NCBI GenBank assembly: GCA_949358305.1
Contig: OX442315.1
Location: 1,984,001 to 2,048,000, forward strand
Source: Strigamia acuminata
Taxonomy: Eukaryota > Arthropoda > Chilopoda > Geophilomorpha > Linotaeniidae
Direction: 5' to 3'
DNA: 64,000 nucleotides
The position numbers and the translations under genes are program-made. Every line of letters begins with the position of its first letter. Position 1 is the first letter of the stretch. Positions 49,874 to 60,120 of the stretch are shown in pieces. Under the pieces are notes generated by a model, which saw only the letters and a list, made by a program, of their open reading frames with translations, made no database searches and was not told the origin of the DNA.

Positions 49874-52800
49874 ATGTCTAACGACGAAAACTTACTTGAG
49901 TATGATCTGTTATTAAGTAAATATTTAGACATGGAAGAAAGCAATACTCAGTGTCAACAAGAAGTGATTAGTCTTAAAGAACATGTCCGAAGGTTAAGTT
50001 CATCTTCTTCAAGTAAATCTAGTGCCGCGAGCACATCCGAAGATGGTGACGAAAATTCTGATAATTCAAATGTACCTCGCAAGAAACGAAAACGAATGTG
50101 CAAGATATGTAACACTGGATACATAAATCTACCGAGACATTTAAGTACAACTATTAAACACCAAAATTTAACAAATGTTCAAAAAGATGAAATAATGATA
50201 TCGGCAAATTTAGAGCCCCTTTTCTCCAAGAGACAAAGTGAACAATCAACGTCATCGTCTTCCGATGGTAGCGGGAGTAGTACGGCGAGCACGATAATAA
50301 GTGGACGGAAACGGAAAAGAACTACGGGAGCGAAATTATGTAGAGTGTGTAATCAGCACTTTCGAGATTTGAATGACCACTTAAAAAATGAGCCACATAA
50401 CTTCACTGTTGAAGAAATCAAAAAGTATGACGAAACGTACAAACGTAAAAGTAAAGACAAGAGTAGTTACAGGGAGTGTATGGAATGTAAAAAAAAGTAT
50501 AGCCGTTTAGATAGACACATAAAAAAAGTGCATCCAGCTTTATCAGAATCAGAGGAATATCAACAGATCCTAAAAGATGCAACTAAATTAAGGAATAGCA
50601 AAGTAAAAAAAGAATCTGTTTTTCGTCTGAGAGGTAGAGATGTTAAGGAGAAAGTAGAAACTGATACAACTGATGATGACGACGATGATGATAAAATACT
50701 CCAATCAACAGATGATGCTGAGGTGTCTACTCCAACTGGGGAAAAGAAAATTGTAAATTTGTTTAATACGATGGAAGATTTTTGTGTGTTTCTTCAGAGC
50801 AAACGTGGAAAAAATGTGCTGCCTGGTACTGCTAAGGCATATTGTACATCGTTAAAAAAAATTTTAATATGTCTCAGCAAGACACTCAACGATGATCCGA
50901 CGCGAATTAATGTACCGGAAACAGCATTTACAGCGAATAATGTCCTAACGTGCTGGATCGATAATGATCTAATCAAGGAGTTAAAACCAAAAACACAGCA
51001 AAAGGTTGGTTTTGCGATACAGCATTATATGTCTTTTATAAATCAATCAAAAATGAATGGTCAGTTATTAAACGTTCCAAAAGACCAAATAAAATACATG
51101 AGACAGGAAATGCCGGGGTGGTTAAAAAATTTCAAGAGAGATATTCGACTCCGTGAAATAGAAGTTATAGATGAAAAATCAGAGAAAGCAATTAAAAGTG
51201 AAGATGTAAAGTCGTTTATACACAGCCAACCAGTCGAGAAAATTCAAACATTACTCCTCAATCTAAAAGAAATTACTAAAGTTAACACTCAAAAATATAA
51301 TGAAATACAAGGATATTTGATTTTACGTGAACTGTTTGGGTGTTTTAATCGTATGGGAACTGTTTGCCATATGAAAGTCCATGAATTTTTTGCAGCAAAA
51401 AAGACTGGGAATTTTAGGATTATCTATGTAAAAGAACACAAAACCCTAACAGAATATGGTAAAGCTCAATTACCCATGCCGCAGACGCTGTACGATCAAT
51501 ATAAAAACTTTTACAATTTTATTCGGCCAAAAGCTGAAGACATGCCTGCACATAAAAATAAGAAAGAATTTCAGTTATTTGTTGTCCATGCATCCGGAGA
51601 GGGTATCTCAACAAGTCATGGAAACAAACTTATTAGGTCAATATGGAAAAAAAGTGGACATTCTACAGCTATGACATCTACACTAATAAGAACGTGGATT
51701 TCTACTAAGATGCGCCGACGTGTTTTTCCAAAGTCCATCGTTCCAAATCTTGCACAAATAATGAACCACAAAGAGTCAACAGCAAATAAATATTATGTTA
51801 ATCGGTTGACAGACAAAGAATTGGCGGATGCAATAGTGATGCTCGCAGAAGAATTAGATTTACCATTTATTAGTGGTTCTGATGATATAGAAAATAAAAT
51901 AGTAATGAAAGCATTAATACATAATATCAATATGAATACAGAAGACCTTGTAGAATATGGAAAACGTATAGATGAAGTAGATGACGATCTGCTATTACTT
52001 GAAAACTCTCAAACGCAACAGAAAACAGTGGAAGGTATTTATGATACCGATATCGATAAGTTTATATTTAAAGTATTTCCTGTTAATAAATACGGTATAG
52101 CCCCTGGTTATGAATACGTCGAAAATAAGTTAAAAAACAATGCAGAATACAAAGCGGAACACGAAAAAGAATGTGATTATGACTGCGTACAAAAATTTAT
52201 TGATAGCATGGTAGAATTAAATACTACTGACAAAGTCAAAACATTCACTCCGTCTTCTATTAAAGCTAATGATAAAAAAATAATAAAAGATGAACTAATT
52301 GGAAAGGGAATGATTGGTATGAATAGCACGTTCAACGAAATAGAACATATAATCCAAACTGATGTTAAACTATCGCCATTACTATTTTACACACCTAAAG
52401 TAATAAGTGATGAAGTAAAGAGACAAATGAGTCTAGCGTCAGAGCAAGATATTATCTCTACCGATGACGGATTATCAAGTTCCAGTAATAGTGGAAGTAC
52501 AAGTAGCAATGGCAGTAAAGTTACACATCCCGTAACCAGATCGACATCGACGGCTAAATCTACAAAGCGCGAACCCTTAAAACGTGCAGCTGCAACAAAA
52601 AAAATTATGTCAGATACGAGCGAAACAGACAGCGAATTCAACGACGGAACAAATACGTCAGAGTATAGCACAGAAACTGATGAGCATGGCGACAATACAA
52701 TGGCAGGGAATTCCGGGCTAAAGGTATTGATAGATAAGTATTTTGTACCAAAAAGATATATGCAAGCTCCACAACTGCATCATATAGAGTACGCTATGAG

Positions 52801-53095
52801 AAATTTCGGCCCCAAAATACGAGCTGAATTTAAATATAGCATCTCAGATATTTATAAGGCAGTAAAATTAATTCCTTTAGTTGAATTTAATCCTAAAATA
52901 AAACAAACTTACTTAATACCAGAAACTGCCGCTATTGTAACGCACTTAAAAGATGCGTCTTTGAAATGTGGTCAACTGTCCAAGAAAGTTTATATCGCCC
53001 AAGTTATACAAAATACTCCAGAATTGGAAATTTTGCTCAAATTTCCAATTAAAAGATTGAGTGAAAAGATAGATGAGCTGAATAGGAAAAGATAA
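49874..53095 (+). CDS. C2H2 zinc-finger tyrosine recombinase, 1073 aa
   Basis: The intact protein begins with three C2H2-like fingers (CKICNTGYINLPRHL at 76-90; CRVCNQHFRDLNDHL at 156-170; CMECKKKYSRLDRHIKKVH at 202-220) separated by Ser-rich linkers. A core-binding-like region (about 295-430) precedes a catalytic domain with FNRMG (R493), KEHKT (about 520-524), TLIRTW (R606) and MNHKESTANKYY (H632, Y640 or Y641), matching the R-K-R-H-Y order of tyrosine recombinases. The C-terminal about 400 residues are Ser-rich linkers followed by a small conserved domain (about 950-1073). Lefaviral VLF-1 is also a tyrosine recombinase but much shorter. A Crypton-type DNA transposon or a viral integrase are both possible. 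The gene has no introns. Confidence 0.7.
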   Translation: MSNDENLLEYDLLLSKYLDMEESNTQCQQEVISLKEHVRRLSSSSSSKSSAASTSEDGDENSDNSNVPRKKRKRMCKICNTGYINLPRHLSTTIKHQNLTNVQKDEIMISANLEPLFSKRQSEQSTSSSSDGSGSSTASTIISGRKRKRTTGAKLCRVCNQHFRDLNDHLKNEPHNFTVEEIKKYDETYKRKSKDKSSYRECMECKKKYSRLDRHIKKVHPALSESEEYQQILKDATKLRNSKVKKESVFRLRGRDVKEKVETDTTDDDDDDDKILQSTDDAEVSTPTGEKKIVNLFNTMEDFCVFLQSKRGKNVLPGTAKAYCTSLKKILICLSKTLNDDPTRINVPETAFTANNVLTCWIDNDLIKELKPKTQQKVGFAIQHYMSFINQSKMNGQLLNVPKDQIKYMRQEMPGWLKNFKRDIRLREIEVIDEKSEKAIKSEDVKSFIHSQPVEKIQTLLLNLKEITKVNTQKYNEIQGYLILRELFGCFNRMGTVCHMKVHEFFAAKKTGNFRIIYVKEHKTLTEYGKAQLPMPQTLYDQYKNFYNFIRPKAEDMPAHKNKKEFQLFVVHASGEGISTSHGNKLIRSIWKKSGHSTAMTSTLIRTWISTKMRRRVFPKSIVPNLAQIMNHKESTANKYYVNRLTDKELADAIVMLAEELDLPFISGSDDIENKIVMKALIHNINMNTEDLVEYGKRIDEVDDDLLLLENSQTQQKTVEGIYDTDIDKFIFKVFPVNKYGIAPGYEYVENKLKNNAEYKAEHEKECDYDCVQKFIDSMVELNTTDKVKTFTPSSIKANDKKIIKDELIGKGMIGMNSTFNEIEHIIQTDVKLSPLLFYTPKVISDEVKRQMSLASEQDIISTDDGLSSSSNSGSTSSNGSKVTHPVTRSTSTAKSTKREPLKRAAATKKIMSDTSETDSEFNDGTNTSEYSTETDEHGDNTMAGNSGLKVLIDKYFVPKRYMQAPQLHHIEYAMRNFGPKIRAEFKYSISDIYKAVKLIPLVEFNPKIKQTYLIPETAAIVTHLKDASLKCGQLSKKVYIAQVIQNTPELEILLKFPIKRLSEKIDELNRKR

Positions 53096-54420
53096 AACAG
53101 AAGGAAAGAAAAGAAAATAAACGGTGCCCACGATACAGTATTGCAAATCGTTCAATAACATGTGAATATGTTCACCATTCACGTTTCAGGTCATTTGAAT
53201 ACGTTCTCAATGACGTTCACTTCGTTTTCTTCCAGTCTTTGTATTTTAAAACATTTTTATGTTTGTGGAATTCAATTTAATTTAATTTAATTTAATTTAA
53301 TTTAGTTAAATTTAGGAAATGTCCAAAGTGTAAAATGAAATATATAATAAAAAAGTAAAAAAAAAACAGCTTCTCAATGGTTTTGTATGGTGGCGGAGTT
53401 AAGTTGTTGTTGACAAGTGAGTGAAGTTATGTGTGGGCTAATAAATTTCTGTCAATGATTACAAAATCACCACATTGACATCCCACCTGCAATGCAGTTT
53501 CAAAATACGTCACATTTTTGTGAGTGGAGTCAAGGGGCATTACATCAATGGACTTTTAAGAAGTGTCTATTGAGGTAGATGTGACGCCATCTGACAAACG
53601 TGGTACTGTGTTTCAGAAGCACACTCACCTAAACAATCCTTTGAACAGATGCAGAGCATGCAATGTGTATACATACATTTATAGACACTGGGGCGCACAG
53701 CAGAGTTGAAATAAATACCAAACATCACACCATGTATGAGAAAAATTCTTTTGAGTAGAAATAAGCTAGGTTTCAGACTTTTTTCTAAAACGTCCTCATT
53801 AAAATATGAGAACCTTTACGATCTACATACAGCCAATGTGACACTTGAAAAAAAAGTAACTTTTTACTCTTCAACCTGTATACGTAAATTTGTCCGCAAT
53901 ACACATGTTAGTCAAGGTTGAATGATGCATATTGTTGTTAAACCTTTTTGTAACTACTTGTACTTTATGAAACAATATTCCAAAAAAATGTTTACATAAG
54001 ATAGCTAAAAACAGACAGGAATGTTTCTACATTAAATGTTCACTGCTACATGTATAAGTTATCTACATTGTATGTAGCTACAGTATTGGCAAGCATATAT
54101 TATTGCAGTGCGAAGACAAAGATAGTTTTATTTAATTAAATCTTTTCGTTGTGTAATAAATTCTTCTATTCCATAGTTAATTGAGTATTCCAGGTTCGCA
54201 TAATAAAATTAAATTTAATTATTTTTATTTTTACTTTTATATCATTTTAATTTGGGTTAGATATTGATGAAACTAAAATGTCATGGATTAACAAATATAA
54301 TAGATGTTTTGATAGAAATGCATTTTGTTTTAAATTGAAAAAGCGATGAAAGAGTTAATATTTAGAAAGAAATGAGAAACAGAATAAATTACAAAACTTG
54401 TACTTTTTTATTATGTCTGG
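53096..54420. other. Gene-poor AT-rich spacer
   Basis: A (taatt)n microsatellite lies at 53274-53304. A short open frame at 53736-53921 is not supported. The rest has no repeat or coding signal that I can see. Confidence 0.4.
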
Positions 54421-55074
54421 TTAAATGCTGGATTGAAATTTACGATTTTCAAAAATTTGGCTAATGTTTTTGTGAATACAAATAGGAATTTTCCTTTTTG
54501 AATTATGAATAGATTTAAATATTTTTTTATAGCCAAGTTTGCATTGGCAATAAGAAAAGTCGACCACATCAATGTAATTTAAATAAAAATCGCTAATAGT
54601 ACCATTCATGCAATGTAATGGATTACTGGTTTCACACGATGGTCCAAAATAGTATTCTGGATATTGACATATGCAATCTAATTTAAATAATTTTGCATCA
54701 AAGATAATTACGCCTCCGTGGCTCAGGTTACAAGTACTTTTGTTATACTCAAGTTTTGTTGCAGGAACACATAATTTATCAAAGCATTTCCATTTGTTGA
54801 CTGGATATTGCATACAATTTTCCAAACAACCTAAATCATCTTTGCAGGTTGTCACTATATTCAGACAGTCGGTTTTAGGACTCGTTGTTAATAGGTACTT
54901 GGGAAGAAATGATATTTTCTTATTTAATTTCGGTTGAACCAAAGAACATGTTAATCGTAGAATGATTAATATTTCAATAAGAATAAAGATTAAATGTACG
55001 ATTTTCACTAAATGAGAGAAATTAATACACTTACCAGTTATGTTTCTGATGAAATTTGACAAGTAGTTGAACAT
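54421..55074 (-). CDS. PIF-3-like cysteine-rich membrane protein
   Basis: This 217-residue protein has a long hydrophobic segment at about residues 22-46 (LVKIVHLIFILIEILIILRL) after a short N-terminus, and then a Cys-rich ectodomain with about 18 cysteines. Features such as LSHGGVIIFDAKLFKLDCIC and YPEYYFGPSC resemble per os infectivity factor 3 (PIF-3), a core envelope protein of baculoviruses and nudiviruses of about 200 residues that acts in the complex needed for oral infection. EGF-like repeats in another membrane protein could look similar. It starts 38 bp downstream of the helicase stop on the same strand and was probably transcribed with it or close to it. Confidence 0.6.
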   Translation of the reverse strand: MFNYLSNFIRNITGKCINFSHLVKIVHLIFILIEILIILRLTCSLVQPKLNKKISFLPKYLLTTSPKTDCLNIVTTCKDDLGCLENCMQYPVNKWKCFDKLCVPATKLEYNKSTCNLSHGGVIIFDAKLFKLDCICQYPEYYFGPSCETSNPLHCMNGTISDFYLNYIDVVDFSYCQCKLGYKKIFKSIHNSKRKIPICIHKNISQIFENRKFQSSI

Positions 55075-55111
55075 TTTTTTTTAAAAAAAATTAATATTCT
55101 CATTTCATCAT

Positions 55112-56680
55112 TTAGTTAGTATCTTCAAACCATTTTCGTTTTCTTCCCTTTTCATGTTTAGTTAAATTTACATTTTGCAGTATATTAAACGGATGGGTGT
55201 CGTAATATAATTGCCGAGCTTCACGTAGTCTACTAACAGCCACATAAGCTAAAGTTGACGTTTTATTATCCCAAAATGTATTAAATTTTATGAGGGTAGG
55301 TGTGTCAATTGTGCATCCTTGAATTCTGTGAACAGTTGCTGCAAAATAAAGCTGTAATGGAAATTGAACTATTTCTCCTATCTCTTCAGCTTCCCCTAAA
55401 TTATCATATTCATAAATTTGTTCGGTAAACGGGGTTAACCAACATTTTGCATTAAACTGGTTAATCACTTGTATCCCACACATCCTAAAATCTTTCTCAA
55501 TTGTCCATTTTTCTATAGTTAGAACATCATTAGTGCGTAGATTTTGACCACGTAATGTTTTTGTGCATACTACCTGGCACCCTTGTTTTATTTCTAATAT
55601 TCGTGATAACACTGTCATACCGAATAAGTCATTATCTGAATATATTTTTGGAGAAAAATTTTTAATTTCTGCTTGAAAAATTTGTAATTCTCCCTCCATG
55701 GATTTAATTGCAGTAGAATTTACTTGTTCCACTGCTTTTCTCGTTCCGCAAAGAACTAGTTTAGGAAAAGGTAATAATTGGAAATCATTTTCATCCCCAC
55801 CGAACTTTAAATCTGACTCGTCTTCTAACGGTTGAGTGTAACACGGCCAATTTTTTATAAACAAATCAAAACACCTGTCTTGACACTGCCTCATATTTTT
55901 AAACAATTGAAAAGTTAAAACATCTTTGGAAGGAATTTTTTTCATCGCATCATATATGGTGTATTTTACTTTTGAAATAGGTTTTAATTGATTTTCATCT
56001 CCAAAAAAAATAAACCATTTATTTTTATAGTGTCTCAAATAAACAAGCAGAGTAAAAAATAATGGGAGAGAAATCATTGATACTTCGTCTAAAATGACGA
56101 TTAGCGGTTGTTTGTAATACTTTTCTGCCTTCGTGTTTGATTTATGAAAACAACCCAAATTGTAAATGTTACGTGACTCTTCCAGGATTGCATCTATTAT
56201 CAAATTATGCTCATCCAGCCACAATTTAGAAAAAGAACGCATATTATCTAATCTTGTAATAAATTTAACCAATTCATAACCACATCCTATAAAATTATGT
56301 ATTGTCACACCGGATATGTTACTTGCAGAAAGATTAGTTGGGGCCAATACAAGAACTTTCACATCTATGCGTTCATTTAAAGTCTTGTTCAAATGTTTAA
56401 GAATGTGAGTTTTACCACACCCTGGTCTAGATTTAACAATTATCCATTTCTGTGCTGGCAATTCATTTGTAAAGACGTCTACTATATTCTTCTGTTCCAA
56501 ATTTAGATCATATTTATCTGGATCATTATTATGATTTAAGTAACCATCCTCATTTTCATCCTCATTTTCATCTTCATCCTCATTTTCATCCTCATCCTCA
56601 TTTTCATCTTCATTTTCATCCTCGTCCTCGTCCTCATCCTCATCCTCATCTGGTTTCCAATCATCATCATAATCAGTCAT
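55112..56680 (-). CDS. PIF1/RecD-type SF1 helicase (nudivirus helicase-2-like)
   Basis: The protein carries SF1B helicase motifs: Walker A SRPGCGKTH (84-92), motif Ia APTNLSASNISGVTIHNF (113-130), Walker B ILDEVSM (196-202), motif III GDENQLKPIS (227-236) and the C-terminal ATVHRIQGCTID and AYVAVSRLREA motifs V/VI. Nudiviruses encode a PIF1-like helicase 2 in addition to the large replicative helicase, and this fits. An acidic N-terminal tail (9-46) is an almost pure Asp/Glu/Asn repeat. The reading is strong at the family level. The ATG at 56680 is followed within two codons by the acidic repeat. It is divergent from the LEF-8-like gene. Confidence 0.85.
   Translation of the reverse strand: MTDYDDDWKPDEDEDEDEDEDENEDENEDEDENEDEDENEDENEDGYLNHNNDPDKYDLNLEQKNIVDVFTNELPAQKWIIVKSRPGCGKTHILKHLNKTLNERIDVKVLVLAPTNLSASNISGVTIHNFIGCGYELVKFITRLDNMRSFSKLWLDEHNLIIDAILEESRNIYNLGCFHKSNTKAEKYYKQPLIVILDEVSMISLPLFFTLLVYLRHYKNKWFIFFGDENQLKPISKVKYTIYDAMKKIPSKDVLTFQLFKNMRQCQDRCFDLFIKNWPCYTQPLEDESDLKFGGDENDFQLLPFPKLVLCGTRKAVEQVNSTAIKSMEGELQIFQAEIKNFSPKIYSDNDLFGMTVLSRILEIKQGCQVVCTKTLRGQNLRTNDVLTIEKWTIEKDFRMCGIQVINQFNAKCWLTPFTEQIYEYDNLGEAEEIGEIVQFPLQLYFAATVHRIQGCTIDTPTLIKFNTFWDNKTSTLAYVAVSRLREARQLYYDTHPFNILQNVNLTKHEKGRKRKWFEDTN
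56545..56655 (-). repeat. Asp/Glu-coding tandem repeat at the helicase N-terminus
   Basis: Repeats of cctcatcctcattttcat-type hexamers encode about 38 acidic residues in frame. The purity of the repeat suggests ongoing length change by slippage. Confidence 0.8.
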
Positions 56681-56942
56681 TTTGCTTCTCCACGTCGTTT
56701 TATGTAGTTTCAGTTTGAATAAAACAGTAGTGACTGTTCTCTAGAAAAATAGTGTGTTTTTATGATCAATTAACGAAAATAATTCCTTTTTACTGTCATT
56801 GATTTTTTTTTAAATGTGTAAGTAAATGTTATTTACTTGCTATTTAATACTCAATTATTTAATTATTTAATTTGTGTGTTTATATACAAAATTATTTAAG
56901 AATAATTTAATCTAAGAGTTATGATTCAACAAGCAGTGCAAA
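56681..56942. promoter_or_regulatory. Divergent spacer between helicase and LEF-8-like genes
   Basis: This 262-bp AT-rich spacer contains the promoters of both genes. A taagag word lies 26 bp before the LEF-8-like ATG and could be a TAAG-type late start site, but one occurrence is weak evidence. Confidence 0.35.
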
Positions 56943-59669
56943 ATGACTAGTCTGTTTAAGATAGGTAGCATTTTTAGTGCGAATTATTTTGCTGAACAAA
57001 GGCAGAAGGAAAGATGTGCTAATTGCACGCACAACTGTGGATTTTATTTAACAGAAATAGCGCATTCACTTCAAAATTTTTATCAGAGCATTGTTTTACA
57101 AGAAAACGTAGCAATTGATGACGTTTTCAAATTGAATGTTAACTACACACTGTATTGTAAAAAATATAGTTATAAAATAAATGATTACAAAGTCGTTATT
57201 CCATACATCATAGGTGGAAAAATACACTATTTATTTGAAAAATATGGCGAAACGATTATAACGTATGATATCTGGAAGTCTGAGAGTTATCCGGAGTTGG
57301 CATGTGTACTTTGTTTTTTCCGTGACGATCCATTAGCATATCAAATGTTACCAGGAACATTTTTTATCAAGAAGAAGCAATATTACTGTCCGACATTGAT
57401 AACTCCGGATAATAGGCGGCCGCATTATAACAAAACTGAAGACTGTATGATGTTCTACAAATATTCCGTAAAAAAAAAGCCCGAAGAATTAAAAAAATTG
57501 AAATCGGGGTTTTACTTGAATCACCTGGGGAATATGAAATTCTGTTCAATAGGATTTCTGTTTCCTAATTTAATGTTAAAAAAAATATTGCGTGTCCCCG
57601 ACATAGATAAAAATGTAAATCAGAAAAAGAAAAAATCAATAGAGCATATGGTGCAAACGAATATAAATATGGGTGCAATAGAGGTAGCTATAAGTAGCCG
57701 CAACAGATATGTGGTAAATAATAGCACTTCCGGTAATTCGTTTCAACAAAAAAGAGTAACTGAAATAATAAACAGGGGATACTCTACGTATTCAAATAGG
57801 TACAAGGAATTATTCGTCGGAAATGACTTTACATCACTAATTTGTCCTAAAGAATGTTTCAAGTTAATTACAAAAAATGTGACATCGCATGAACATCAAG
57901 CTCTGGGAAAATCAGATATTGGTTTCTTTGATTCTTGTTTTACTTGTGATGGAGAAAATGTGGGCCGTATTTTATCTCTATGCAAAAACGTTCTTGTATC
58001 CTGGCTAACAGTTTCTTCCATCGAAATAATAAAAGTGATTAATAGCCATAGCGATGAGGATATAGCATTTGGATATAAGCCAAATTTTTCTTTTGTGATG
58101 ATTAATCTTGGCGATTTTTTTTTTCATTCGAGAATGTCATTTCGCGGCAACATTATGATTCCTTTGTTGAAGATGAAATTTCTGACGATTGAAATATTAC
58201 AATATGACGATTTTTTATTCATAAATTCGTGTGTATGTATGGTGTACAAAAAATGTAAAAATGGGTTATATTATACACCTCAAGAATTGAGCAACTTGTC
58301 TGGAGACGCGTACCTTGATTTTATAAATAATGAAATACTTAGTCCAGCGTGTCTTCCAGTTCCATTTTTACAACACAACAGTGCACCTAAAATTCAATAC
58401 GTTTCGTATACCAATAAGCAAGCTGCACAATTTTACCCCGAATGTAGGAGTAAATTCACTGCCCCTACGAAAATGTGGTCGCTGATGCACCCGCAAACGC
58501 CATTCTTCAGTAACTGTTCTTTTCCATTTCATACGTCATGGTGTATTGCTGCTGTCATGTGTGTCAATGGTCTCAATCAAGAAGACGGTATAGTTGTAAA
58601 AAAATCATCTGTGGAGCGTGGGCTGTTTTCTACAGAGCGCTACGGTCATTACAAAATAGCATATACAGTAAAGGAAAACGAAAAAAAACTTATAACGTTT
58701 CATTCATTACCTAAAGATATATTGTGCAAAGATCGCGTAATTCTAGAAATAAGTAATGTATCAGAACTTCGTACATTTCACATGGAATTAAACTTTAAAC
58801 TTTCAAAGGGGGGAGTGTATATAATATATTGGAAGGATGAAACTTGCAGAAAGTTATACAATATATACAAAGATAACAAAAGATGCACTATTACTGTAGT
58901 CACTCGCGACATAGAAAGTTTATCAGTAGGGGACAAGTTAATGTCAAATACTGGTCAAAAATGTATAGTAACGGCCATAATGCAAGATGAAAATTTACCG
59001 ACTGTTCAATCTGAGAAATTCACGGGTGTCCCCGATTTATTTTTACATCCCTCTTCTATTAAACGTCAGACAATGTCCATGTACCTGGAAGGAATCAATA
59101 GAGAAAAAAATGCTAAAATAATGACTCTAAACAAATACCGTAACAAACAGGATATCAGTTTACCAGAACAAGAATGTGTCAATTTTCCGTATTTAGAGTA
59201 CTCGTTTGAAAGATCAAACGATGCACCAAGAAAGCTTTATGAAACACTTGTAAATGGCTATTCTGGCCAAGTGTATAATGGCATTACCGGGGAGCGAATG
59301 GATTCGGATGTGACAATTCTAAATATGTCATTTCAAATCTTACCACAACACAATGCGAGAGAAAAAGAATATTGTATTGGGAACAAAGCACGAAAAGATG
59401 ACCTCACTGGACAAATGGTTAAAGGAAAACCTCACGGGGGTGCTTTAGGTCTGAGTAATATGGAAACTGAATTGTTAATTGGACACGGTGCGATTAAGAC
59501 GATGGAAAATTTATTATTTGAGAGATCAGACGATGTTCGAGTCTTGGTAAATTCAAACACCTGCCTGCGAATGGGTGCATCATCACAACGACTATTGGAT
59601 GATTTACGTTTATTTGATATGACACCAAAATTAAATATAGAACCTACTATATCGGATGTTTCAATGTAA
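56943..59669 (+). CDS. RPB2/LEF-8-like DNA-directed RNA polymerase subunit
   Basis: This 908-residue protein carries the RPB2 core in order: a fork-loop-like LQHNSAPKIQYVSYTNKQA (476-494), NQEDGIVVKKSSVERGLF (545-562), GDKLMSNTGQKCIVTAIM (663-680) with the catalytic-site lysines, PDLFLHPSSIKRQTM (697-711), and KGKPHGGALGLSNMETELL (827-845). An N-terminal CANCTHNC could bind zinc. Cellular RPB2 has about 1,150-1,200 residues, while LEF-8 of baculo- and nudiviruses is about 850-1,000, so length favours LEF-8. It would pair with the LEF-9-like subunit at the other end of the window. The frame is fully open. Its match to canonical RPB2 seems higher than expected for baculovirus LEF-8, suggesting a deep-branching lineage. 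Confidence 0.88.
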   Translation: MTSLFKIGSIFSANYFAEQRQKERCANCTHNCGFYLTEIAHSLQNFYQSIVLQENVAIDDVFKLNVNYTLYCKKYSYKINDYKVVIPYIIGGKIHYLFEKYGETIITYDIWKSESYPELACVLCFFRDDPLAYQMLPGTFFIKKKQYYCPTLITPDNRRPHYNKTEDCMMFYKYSVKKKPEELKKLKSGFYLNHLGNMKFCSIGFLFPNLMLKKILRVPDIDKNVNQKKKKSIEHMVQTNINMGAIEVAISSRNRYVVNNSTSGNSFQQKRVTEIINRGYSTYSNRYKELFVGNDFTSLICPKECFKLITKNVTSHEHQALGKSDIGFFDSCFTCDGENVGRILSLCKNVLVSWLTVSSIEIIKVINSHSDEDIAFGYKPNFSFVMINLGDFFFHSRMSFRGNIMIPLLKMKFLTIEILQYDDFLFINSCVCMVYKKCKNGLYYTPQELSNLSGDAYLDFINNEILSPACLPVPFLQHNSAPKIQYVSYTNKQAAQFYPECRSKFTAPTKMWSLMHPQTPFFSNCSFPFHTSWCIAAVMCVNGLNQEDGIVVKKSSVERGLFSTERYGHYKIAYTVKENEKKLITFHSLPKDILCKDRVILEISNVSELRTFHMELNFKLSKGGVYIIYWKDETCRKLYNIYKDNKRCTITVVTRDIESLSVGDKLMSNTGQKCIVTAIMQDENLPTVQSEKFTGVPDLFLHPSSIKRQTMSMYLEGINREKNAKIMTLNKYRNKQDISLPEQECVNFPYLEYSFERSNDAPRKLYETLVNGYSGQVYNGITGERMDSDVTILNMSFQILPQHNAREKEYCIGNKARKDDLTGQMVKGKPHGGALGLSNMETELLIGHGAIKTMENLLFERSDDVRVLVNSNTCLRMGASSQRLLDDLRLFDMTPKLNIEPTISDVSM

Positions 59670-60120
59670 GCTATAGTTGCGTTGTGATGCTCTGATTGCT
59701 GAAGATTACAATGTGAATAATGTAAGCAGCCATCAGTCATAACGGTTGAAAAATTAATTAACATAACTGTTTTATTCAAATTATAATAAACGCACAAAAT
59801 ATGATATGAATGTCGCACTGACCAAAAAAGTAGAACACGCAAGTTAAATCAATAAGAAGAGATTCGTGCATCTTGAATTTATACATTCTAAAATTGCGCA
59901 TCTTGAATTTATACATTCTAAAATTGCGCATCTTGAATTTATACATTCTAAAATTGCGCATCTTGAATTTATACATTCTAAAATTGCGCATCTTATATTT
60001 AACATATTCTGTAATCGAGTAGTGCGCGGTTATCTCAAACCCACACAAACTTATTTATTTATTTATGTATTTGATATGAATAAAATTATAAATGGAATTA
60101 GAATTGTAATACTGATAAAT
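59670..60120. other. Spacer with hr-like direct repeats
   Basis: It lies between the LEF-8-like stop and the RING gene's 3' end, so both genes converge here. It holds the 30-bp tandem repeat listed separately. Open frames through the repeat on both strands are a by-product of its periodicity (30 is a multiple of three). Confidence 0.5.
59867..60000. repeat. 30-bp tandem repeat, four copies plus a partial
   Basis: The unit is gcgcatcttgaatttatacattctaaaatt (positions 59867 onward; core tcttgaatttatacattcta). The four copies are identical, followed by a diverged half copy. It could act as a homologous-region-type element or simply be a minisatellite. Confidence 0.92.

Noticed and set aside
62-59669. 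Asfarvirus or other NCLDV origin because of RPB1/RPB2-like genes
   Set aside because: Subunit lengths, the P33/38K/PIF-3-like genes and the small basic protein fit lefaviruses better; no NCLDV capsid, D5 primase or A32 ATPase is seen.
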